A DNA stretch of 5,564 bases from RPQK01 sp041946865 (GTDB lineage Bacteria > Acidobacteriota > UBA6911 > RPQK01). Of this stretch, positions 1 through 4,953 are shown one piece after another. The stretch covers positions 1-5,564 of the forward strand of contig JBHGBF010000309.1 of the NCBI GenBank assembly GCA_041946865.1, in the 5' to 3' direction. Made by a program: the position numbers and the translations under genes. Positions within the stretch are counted from its first letter, which is position 1. Each line of letters opens with the position of its first letter. The notes beneath the pieces are model-generated. The model saw only the letters and a list, made by a program, of their open reading frames with translations, was not told the DNA's origin and ran no database searches.

Positions 1-7
1 TCAATTC

Positions 8-29
8 GCCGGACTCTGGAGAGTCCGGC
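8..29. repeat. Perfect 10-bp inverted repeat (REP-like palindrome)
   Basis: Arms GCCGGACTCT (8-17) and AGAGTCCGGC (20-29) are exact reverse complements separated by GG. As RNA this makes a stable hairpin with about nine pairs and a UGGA loop. Neither strand has a T-run after the stem, so it is not a classical intrinsic terminator. Its extragenic position and GC-rich perfect dyad resemble a dispersed REP-type element, but it could also end the transcript of a gene left of the window. Only one copy is present here. Confidence 0.6.
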
Positions 30-75
30 CACGATAAAAGCACCGAGCACCTGTGTGATCCAGGCGGAGTTCCGG

Positions 76-105
76 CTGTCCTTGTGATTCCTGTTGCCCT
101 ATAAT
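76..105 (+). promoter_or_regulatory. Putative promoter of the dehydrogenase gene
   Basis: A perfect TATAAT -10 hexamer lies at 100-105. The best -35 candidate at normal spacing is CTGTCC (76-81, 18-bp spacer), which matches TTGACA at only three positions. Transcription would be expected to start about 7 nt downstream of the -10 box, at roughly 111-113, which coincides with the ATG at 113. The promoter call rests mainly on the exact -10 box and its position. Confidence 0.55.
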
Positions 106-112
106 CCGGGCC

Positions 113-1144
113 ATGAAAGCGGCCGTATTAACGCATCCCCGGGCTCTCACAGTCGAAACGCGCTCGCAACCGCAAGTCGGACCCGACGGCGTTTTGATCC
201 GGGTGCACACCTGCGGAGTATGTGGCACGGACAGTCGCCTTTACCACGGCGAACACCTCGTGACTTTCCCCGTCGTTCCGGGTCACGAGCTCTCGGGAAC
301 CATCGAGGAGGTTGGCGCCGCGGTGCGGCACCTGGGGGTCGGGGATCCGGTTACGGTCGATCCCAATATCGTTTGTCGGGTTTGTCCGTTCTGCCGGCGC
401 GGCGAAATCCACCTTTGCGAGCGCTTGACCGCAATCGGCGTGAATCGGGACGGAGGCTTTGCTGAGTATTGCGTGGCCCCGGCCGAACAGGTCTATCGCC
501 TGCCGGACCGATTGACGCTGGAGGCCGGCGCCTTTAGCGAGCCCCTGGCTTGCTGCCTGCATGGCTTGGACCGCGCAGCCTTCTCCCCGCGACAAAAGGT
601 CCTGATTCTGGGAGGAGGCCCGATCGGCCAGTTGATGCTGCAACTGGTGAGGAGCGGCGGGGCTTCGAAGGTGGTTTTGAGCGAGCCGTACGAAAATCGG
701 CGACGCCTGGGACTCGAGCTTGGGGCCGACGTCACAGTCGATCCCTCTGGACCTGACACCGACCCAGCCCTGGACGAGGCAACCGAGGGTGGGGCCGACT
801 TGACCATTGAGTGTGCCGGGCACGAAAGGGCCGTCGAACAAGCCCTGGCGGCCACCCGCCGCGGGGGAGTGGTGCTCTTGTTCGGTGTCTCAGGCCCTGA
901 GGCCCAGGCGCGTTTCCGGCCTTACGACATTTTCCTGCGCGAACTGACGATCGTAGGTTCGTTTGTCAACCCGTTCACACACCAGCGTGCCATCCAGGTA
1001 CTGGCGGCCGGGCATGTCGATCCGAGACGGATTGTCAGCCACCGGTTTGCGGTTGACGAGACTGCCGAGGCGTTGCGAGTGAGCCGGACACCGGAAGCGT
1101 TGAAAGTCGTGGTGCAGCCCGGGGGTGACAGGGTGACAAGGTGA
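113..1144 (+). CDS. Zinc-dependent medium-chain alcohol/polyol dehydrogenase
   Basis: Cytosolic NAD(P)-dependent oxidoreductase of the MDR superfamily, closest in appearance to sorbitol/arabitol/threonine dehydrogenases that convert a secondary alcohol to a ketone. The 343-residue length is normal. Catalytic-zinc residues are Cys37, the GHE motif at 57-59 (full signature GHExxGxxxxxGxxV, 57-71) and Glu143. The structural-zinc lobe is Cys88, Cys91, Cys94 and Cys102. The Rossmann motif GGGPIG is at 167-172, and Glu191 at the end of the second strand suggests NAD rather than NADP. The ATG at 113 gives the usual family start (MKAAVL) but has no Shine-Dalgarno; a TATAAT box ends 7 nt upstream, so initiation is probably leaderless. 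The last seven codons (GGDRVTR) and the TGA are made of an 8-bp repeat, so the C-terminus appears extended by repeat DNA. The gene converges on the transporter operon. A polyol substrate linked to that operon is inference. Confidence 0.93.
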   Translation: MKAAVLTHPRALTVETRSQPQVGPDGVLIRVHTCGVCGTDSRLYHGEHLVTFPVVPGHELSGTIEEVGAAVRHLGVGDPVTVDPNIVCRVCPFCRRGEIHLCERLTAIGVNRDGGFAEYCVAPAEQVYRLPDRLTLEAGAFSEPLACCLHGLDRAAFSPRQKVLILGGGPIGQLMLQLVRSGGASKVVLSEPYENRRRLGLELGADVTVDPSGPDTDPALDEATEGGADLTIECAGHERAVEQALAATRRGGVVLLFGVSGPEAQARFRPYDIFLRELTIVGSFVNPFTHQRAIQVLAAGHVDPRRIVSHRFAVDETAEALRVSRTPEALKVVVQPGGDRVTR

Positions 1145-1160
1145 CAGGGTGACAGGGTGA
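1123..1160 (+). repeat. 8-bp tandem repeat GGGTGACA, 4.75 units
   Basis: Units are 1123-1130, 1131-1138, 1139-1146 (first base A instead of G), 1147-1154 and a partial unit 1155-1160. The array straddles the 3' end of the dehydrogenase: it encodes the last seven residues and its third unit supplies the TGA stop at 1142-1144. TGA occurs at 1126, 1134, 1142, 1150 and 1158, so the first three units cover all three plus-strand frames. Confidence 0.9.
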
Positions 1161-1200
1161 ATCGCTCCTCGGCAGGTCGAAACCGTCTCACCCTGCTTTT
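1153..1200 (+). terminator. Possible intrinsic terminator of the dehydrogenase gene
   Basis: CAGGGTGA (1153-1160, end of the tandem repeat) pairs perfectly with TCACCCTG (1188-1195), followed directly by CTTTT (1196-1200) and then CCTT. The 8-bp stem has a long 27-nt loop and the T-tract is short, so this is a weak candidate, though it is well placed 8 nt after the stop codon. Confidence 0.35.
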
Positions 1201-1219
1201 CCTTCATCCTTCATCCTTT
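1201..1219. repeat. 7-bp microrepeat CCTTCAT
   Basis: Two exact CCTTCAT units (1201-1207, 1208-1214) are followed by a degenerate third (CCTTT, 1215-1219). It lies in the convergent gap between the dehydrogenase and permease genes, beside the 8-bp arrays. No function is evident. Confidence 0.6.
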
Positions 1220-1226
1220 CTGGGCT

Positions 1227-1242
1227 CCTGTCACCCTGTCAC
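1227..1242 (-). repeat. Inverted copy of the GGGTGACA repeat at the permease 3' end
   Basis: This 16-bp segment is the exact reverse complement of 1141-1156, about two units of the 8-bp repeat in opposite orientation. On the minus strand it supplies the permease stop codon TGA (1241-1239). The two arms could pair across a 70-nt loop in either transcript, or promote recombination between the convergent gene ends. Confidence 0.85.
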
Positions 1243-2246
1243 TTCCTGCGTCGCATTTCTTCCTGCAGCAGGACAGCGGCGATGATGATCAGGCCCTTGA
1301 TGATCTGCTGAGGGTAGCTCGCTACGTTCATCAGGTTCATGATGTTGCCGATCATGCCGAGGATGAACACTCCCAGAAGCGTGTTGAGGGCGGTTCCGCG
1401 GCCGCCGTTCAGGCTGCCGCCGCCGATGACGACTGCCGCGATCGCGTCCAGCTCGAATCCCATACCGACGATGGGTGAGCCGACGCCGGTTCGTGAGGTG
1501 CTGATAATCCCTGCCACTGCTGCCAGTCCGCCGGCGATGCAGTAAACCGCGAACTTGTAATATGCCGTGCGTATCCCCGCGAGCCGCACGGCGGCTTCGT
1601 TGCTTCCGATGGCAATCACGAGGCGTCCGAAGACGGTGTAGTGGAGGATGATGAAAACCAGCGCGGAGACGACCAGCATGAGGAAAACCGGCAGCGGGAT
1701 ATTCAGCCAGTAATCGCTGCCAAAATCGTTAAGGCCCTGACTCGTAGAGATGATCGGCGAGCCTTTGGAGATGATGAACGCCAGGCCGCGCGAAATGGTC
1801 ATGAGCGCCAGCGTGGCCACGAACGGCGCCATATTCCGTCCGGCGACCAGGTAACCGGAAGCGGCGCCGAGCAACACGCAAATCAGTATGGCCGAGGCGA
1901 GGGCCGCGGGCAGGGGCATGGAAGCCAGCAGATAGGCGCTGAGCACGCTCCCCACGGCCACGTTTGATCCGACCGCCAGATCGATGCCGCCGGTCAGAAT
2001 GACGAGGAGCATTCCCATCGAAATGATGCCGAGGCCGGCGACCTGCCGGAGCAGGTTGAAGACATTCTTTTCGGTAAAAAAAGCATCGGACGCCCAACCG
2101 GCGACAAAAAACATCACCAGAAAGATGACGAGCGTGTTGTACTTGACCAGAAACCTCCAGAACCGGCTCGCAGGCGGCGCGGTCGGCAAAACCTCCGGCC
2201 TTTGTTCAACAGCCTGCTCTTCCGGTTCCTGCACTCGGTTTTCCAT
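1239..2246 (-). CDS. CUT2 sugar ABC transporter permease (RbsC family)
   Basis: Inner-membrane permease, expected to work as a homodimer with the RbsA-type ATPase encoded just upstream. The 335 residues comprise a roughly 30-residue hydrophilic N-terminal tail rich in Glu, Gln and Pro, then about ten hydrophobic segments between 38 and 327. Family motifs: LTGGIDLAVGS (84-94), the conserved FVATLALMTISRG (142-154), the cytoplasmic coupling-loop region around GSNEAAVRLAGI (214-225) and AVVIGGGSLNGGRGT (271-285). The protein ends in a basic MRRRK. The ATG follows the ATPase stop after 11 nt, so the two are co-transcribed and probably translationally linked. The Shine-Dalgarno is weak (GGA about 7 nt upstream). 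The stop codon lies in an inverted copy of the 8-bp repeat seen in the dehydrogenase gene. Substrate specificity cannot be read from the permease; rbsC is a family label, not a proven function. Confidence 0.95.
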   Translation of the reverse strand: MENRVQEPEEQAVEQRPEVLPTAPPASRFWRFLVKYNTLVIFLVMFFVAGWASDAFFTEKNVFNLLRQVAGLGIISMGMLLVILTGGIDLAVGSNVAVGSVLSAYLLASMPLPAALASAILICVLLGAASGYLVAGRNMAPFVATLALMTISRGLAFIISKGSPIISTSQGLNDFGSDYWLNIPLPVFLMLVVSALVFIILHYTVFGRLVIAIGSNEAAVRLAGIRTAYYKFAVYCIAGGLAAVAGIISTSRTGVGSPIVGMGFELDAIAAVVIGGGSLNGGRGTALNTLLGVFILGMIGNIMNLMNVASYPQQIIKGLIIIAAVLLQEEMRRRK

Positions 2247-2253
2247 GCCTGTG

Positions 2254-2277
2254 TCCGTCAGTTTGTCGGTTTGTCAG
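2254..2277 (-). repeat. 8-bp-period repeat spanning the ATPase stop codon
   Basis: Read on the minus strand, three 8-bp units occur: CTGACAAA (2277-2270), CCGACAAA (2269-2262) and CTGACGGA (2261-2254). The array encodes the end of the ATPase (DKPTN), supplies its TGA in the third unit (2260-2258) and runs into the 11-nt gap, where its GGA may act as a weak ribosome-binding site for the permease. Its TGAC core and period match the repeats at 1123-1160, though the other bases differ. Confidence 0.7.
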
Positions 2278-3787
2278 CTTTTATCTGCCGAGACATTCCG
2301 GCTATTGCCAGCCGCATGATGTTCTCTTCAGACAGCTCGGATTTTTCCAAAAACCCTGCTACTCGTCCCTGGCTCATCACCATGACCCGATCGCACATCC
2401 CGATGATCTCGAGCAGATCCGACGAGACGACGATGACCGCCAACCCCTTCCGGGCCAGCTCATCGATGAGCCGGTAGATCTCTATCCGGGCGCCCACATC
2501 CACGCCCCGCGTCGGCTCGTCCAGAATCATGGCGCAACAGTTCGCGTGAAACCACCTGGCCAAGGCCACCTTCTGCTGGTTTCCTCCGCTCAGTTCGCTG
2601 ACGGCCTGCTCAAGACTGCCGACCTTGATCCCAAGGCGCCTGACCAGGTTGTCGGCAATTCTCTTTTCCTTTCGTACTTCGAGGAAGCCGATCTTGCCTG
2701 CGACGCTGCGCAGATTGGACAGCGTCAGGTTCTCGCGAACCGAGAGTCCGAGAAGCACGCCGTGTTCCTTGCGATCTTCGGGCAGCAACCCCAATCCGTG
2801 GCGAACTGCGTCTCGGGGGGACCGAATCCGCACGGGGCGGCCCCGCAACACGATCTCGCCGGAATCCTTCGGGTCGGCTCCGAAAATGGCTCGAACCAGC
2901 TCTGTCCGTCCGCTTCCCACCAGGCCGGCAATGCCCAGCACTTCCCCGACTCGCACCGAGAAGGAGGCGTCACGCACCTTCCCGCCGCCGCAGCTTAATC
3001 CTTCCACACGAAGCACCTCCGGGCCGCCGGTGAAGTTGCGAACCGGATACATGCCGTTCAGGCTTCGGCCGATCATCATGCTGATGACGGTGTCAGGCGC
3101 GACCTCGCGCGGCAAAACCGAACCGGCGATCCGGCCGTCCTTTGCCACCGTAATCCGGTCGGCGATCCGAAAGACCTCTTCGAGCCGATGCGAGATATGG
3201 CAGATGGCGACTCCCTTCTGCTTGAGCACCATCAGGGTGTCGAAAAGAGAGTCGACATCCCGGGACGACAGCACGGCGGTCGGTTCATCCAGGATCAGGA
3301 CGGAGAGATTCTCCGACAGAGCCTTGCAGATCTCCACCACCTGCTGATGGGCCACGCTCAGATCGCCGACGGGAGAGCGCGGATCAATGTCGAATCCGAC
3401 ACTGCGCGTGAGCGCCTGTGCCTTCCAAAACAGGTGTTGCCGGCTGATCCAGCCCTTTCCTTGGCTCAGGTCACCCAGGAAGATGTTCTCGGCCACGGAC
3501 AAATCAGGGGCCAGGGCAAACTCCTGATTGATGATTCCGATGCCTAACTTGCGAGCCACACTCGGATGGCGAATCTCGACCGGCCGTCCCTGGATCCTGA
3601 TCTCCCCGGTGTCCTTTGGGCAGGCGCCGGCCAGGATCCGCATCAAGGTTGATTTTCCAGCGCCGTTCTCTCCAACCAGGGCGTGGACCTCGCCGGCTCT
3701 CAGATCAAAGGAGACGTCCCGTAAAGCGCAAACGCCGCCGAAGGACTTGTTGATGTTCCGCATTTCGGCGGCCAGCGATTGGTTCAT
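2258..3787 (-). CDS. CUT2 sugar ABC transporter ATP-binding protein (RbsA family)
   Basis: Cytoplasmic ATPase with two fused nucleotide-binding domains; 509 residues, standard for RbsA/XylG/MglA. Domain 1: Walker A GENGAGKST (39-47), Q-loop Gln88, degenerate signature LSVAH (143-147), Walker B VLILDEPT (163-170), switch His200. Domain 2: degenerate Walker A GLVGSGRTE (288-296, Arg294 in place of Lys), LPEDRKEHG (335-343), canonical signature LSGGNQQK (399-406), Walker B MILDEPTRGVD (420-430). The asymmetry, with one good Walker A in domain 1 and the good signature in domain 2, is the family norm. It follows the binding-protein gene after 122 nt and precedes the permease by 11 nt. No Shine-Dalgarno is visible before the ATG. 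A four-codon ATG frame (MIKP) starts 11 nt upstream and its TGA overlaps this ATG, so reinitiation is conceivable. The C-terminal tail after about residue 497 derives from an 8-bp repeat. Confidence 0.96.
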   Translation of the reverse strand: MNQSLAAEMRNINKSFGGVCALRDVSFDLRAGEVHALVGENGAGKSTLMRILAGACPKDTGEIRIQGRPVEIRHPSVARKLGIGIINQEFALAPDLSVAENIFLGDLSQGKGWISRQHLFWKAQALTRSVGFDIDPRSPVGDLSVAHQQVVEICKALSENLSVLILDEPTAVLSSRDVDSLFDTLMVLKQKGVAICHISHRLEEVFRIADRITVAKDGRIAGSVLPREVAPDTVISMMIGRSLNGMYPVRNFTGGPEVLRVEGLSCGGGKVRDASFSVRVGEVLGIAGLVGSGRTELVRAIFGADPKDSGEIVLRGRPVRIRSPRDAVRHGLGLLPEDRKEHGVLLGLSVRENLTLSNLRSVAGKIGFLEVRKEKRIADNLVRRLGIKVGSLEQAVSELSGGNQQKVALARWFHANCCAMILDEPTRGVDVGARIEIYRLIDELARKGLAVIVVSSDLLEIIGMCDRVMVMSQGRVAGFLEKSELSEENIMRLAIAGMSRQIKADKPTN

Positions 3788-3842
3788 GGTTTAATCATGA
3801 GCGGGAGAAGCGCGGGAAGCCCCGGGCCGGCGAACGATGCGG

Positions 3843-3866
3843 ATCACACGAATCGATTCGTGTGAT
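3843..3866. promoter_or_regulatory. Perfect 24-bp palindrome between binding-protein and ATPase genes
   Basis: ATCACACGAATC is followed immediately by its exact reverse complement GATTCGTGTGAT, with the centre between 3854 and 3855. Three more flanking pairs (3839-3841 with 3868-3870) continue the symmetry after one mismatch. It lies 43 nt after the binding-protein stop and 55 nt before the ATPase start. In RNA it would fold with a UCGA loop. There is no downstream T-run on the minus strand, so it is not a standard terminator. Options are an mRNA-stabilising or processing hairpin that favours binding-protein expression, a LacI-type operator (the central CG fits), or a mobile REP-like repeat. 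Confidence 0.65.
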
Positions 3867-3882
3867 TCGCCTCATTCGTTGG
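3856..3882 (+). repeat. 9-bp-period ATTCG repeat
   Basis: Three 9-bp steps start with ATTCG: ATTCGTGTG (3856-3864), ATTCGCCTC (3865-3873) and ATTCGTTGG (3874-3882). The first step overlaps the right arm of the 24-bp palindrome, whose left arm (3845-3853) is its exact inverse. The palindrome may therefore be an inverted pair of this repeat rather than a dedicated protein site. Confidence 0.55.
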
Positions 3883-3909
3883 CTTTCTCCTTCGCTTGCC
3901 TCTCGCGGG

Positions 3910-4935
3910 TCAGAATTCCGATCTCGGAGAATAGTATTTGTCGACATTATCGGCCGCAATGCACACCGCCGGAGTATACGTCGTCTTAGGAAAATTGCGC
4001 TCGCCGTCCAAATACCTCAAGCCCATCTCCAGGGCCGTTTCGGCGACGAGGACGGGATTGTTCATGCCGGTCGCGCCGTACTCGCCTTTCTTGATCAACT
4101 CGAGCGCTTCCTTCTGGCCATCCGCAGCGGCGAGTACCACAATGTCCTTTCTGCCGGATTCACGGATGGCCTTGAGCGCTCCGAGCGCCATGCTGTCGTT
4201 CTCCGCCAGCATAACGTTGAAATCGGGTTGAGCGACCAGGATGTCCTCCATGGCTTTAAGTCCTCCTTCGTGGGCCCAATTGCCCCATCCCTGCGACACG
4301 ACTTCAAAGCTGACGCGGTTTGCAGTCCGCAATTGTTCTTCGATGATCCCCCGGAACACTCCCTGCCGGCGCTCCTTGCCGACGGGGTTTCCCGGAGTCC
4401 CGCTCAGGAGGGCGATCTTGAGAGGCTTGCCTTTCATCCGCCTGACCAGCCATTCCCCAATCAACTCGCCGTTGGCAAGATTGTTGGACTGCACAGTGGT
4501 GACGAAATCCGCCGACGGATCGATGGAACTGTCCATGATGATCACCGGCACGCCCGCGCGGGTGGCCGCTTTCGTGGCGGGAATCAGGCCTTGCGGGTCT
4601 TTCGGGTTCAGGATAAGAAGGTCGATGCCGCGTGACAGCAGGTCCTCGACGTCAGCCAATTGCTTATTCATGTCGTCCTTGGCTTCCGTATCGATCACGG
4701 TGATCCCGAGTGACTCGGCTTTTCGTTTGAGAGCGTTGTTCTGAGCCGCGAAGTAGGGGGCTCCGAGCGTGTACATCGACAAGCCGATGACGAGGCCGCG
4801 GCGATCCGTGGCCGCCGCTTTGGGCTTAGCGTCCACAGGCGCTGTCGACGAGGGGGCTCCTTGAGAGCAGGCGGGCGCCGTCAGCGCCAGCCCGGCAATG
4901 AGTGTGACCAGGGACAAAAGGCGAAAAGACTTCAT
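3910..4935 (-). CDS. CUT2 sugar/polyol-binding protein (RbsB-like, Peripla_BP_4), probable lipoprotein
   Basis: Captures the substrate outside the inner membrane and delivers it to the permease. 341 residues. The signal peptide has Lys2 and Arg5, a hydrophobic core (6-19) and a lipobox-like LTAPAC with Cys23, so it is probably a lipoprotein; the -3 to -1 residues are not ideal. A Ser/Pro/Ala/Lys-rich linker (24-45) precedes the two-lobed fold: first strand GLVIGLSMY (47-55), ILNPKDPQG (109-117), VPVIIMDSSID (129-139), a binding-site Arg in KERRQG (187-192), LAENDSMALGALKAI (243-257, Asn246), then AADGQ (270-274, Asp272). The usual GFDG is AADG here, and the usual Gln of the last ligand loop is replaced within MNNP (291-294), so the ligand may not be ribose. 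AGGAGG lies 9 nt before the ATG, the strongest ribosome-binding site in the operon. The kinase stop is 18 nt upstream. Confidence 0.94.
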   Translation of the reverse strand: MKSFRLLSLVTLIAGLALTAPACSQGAPSSTAPVDAKPKAAATDRRGLVIGLSMYTLGAPYFAAQNNALKRKAESLGITVIDTEAKDDMNKQLADVEDLLSRGIDLLILNPKDPQGLIPATKAATRAGVPVIIMDSSIDPSADFVTTVQSNNLANGELIGEWLVRRMKGKPLKIALLSGTPGNPVGKERRQGVFRGIIEEQLRTANRVSFEVVSQGWGNWAHEGGLKAMEDILVAQPDFNVMLAENDSMALGALKAIRESGRKDIVVLAAADGQKEALELIKKGEYGATGMNNPVLVAETALEMGLRYLDGERNFPKTTYTPAVCIAADNVDKYYSPRSEF

Positions 4936-4944
4936 GTGGTGAAT

Positions 4945-4950
4945 CCTCCT
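4945..4950 (-). promoter_or_regulatory. Strong Shine-Dalgarno of the binding-protein gene
   Basis: A perfect AGGAGG on the minus strand lies 9 nt upstream of the ATG at 4935. It supports that start and sits in the 18-nt gap after the kinase stop codon. The ATPase and permease lack a comparable site, consistent with the excess of binding protein over membrane components usual in such systems. Confidence 0.85.
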
Positions 4951-4953
4951 GTA

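Noticed and set aside
82..87. TTGTGA as the -35 box of the dehydrogenase promoter
   Set aside because: Only 12 bp separate it from the TATAAT box, too short for a sigma-70-type promoter.
128..841. 237-codon open frame on the minus strand opposite the dehydrogenase
   Set aside because: Overlaps the intact zinc and Rossmann motifs of the dehydrogenase and has no family features.
1123..1242. CRISPR-like array
   Set aside because: Units of 7-8 bp in direct contact without spacers are microsatellite-like repeats, not CRISPR.
2899..2925. Loss of the Walker A lysine in the second ATPase domain as a sign of a broken gene
   Set aside because: Degeneracy in this domain is normal for the RbsA family; the frame is full length and the other motifs are intact.
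2625..3347. 240-codon open frame on the plus strand opposite the ATPase
   Set aside because: Arg/Ser/Pro-rich composition typical of an antisense frame in GC-rich DNA. The ATPase motifs on the other strand are decisive.
3843..3866. Intrinsic terminator within the operon
   Set aside because: No T-run follows the dyad on the minus strand, and the ATPase and permease have no obvious promoter of their own.
3862..4635. 257-codon open frame on the plus strand
   Set aside because: Lies antisense to most of the binding-protein gene, whose product has clear family motifs. The antisense translation shows no recognisable domain and is a GC-rich shadow frame.
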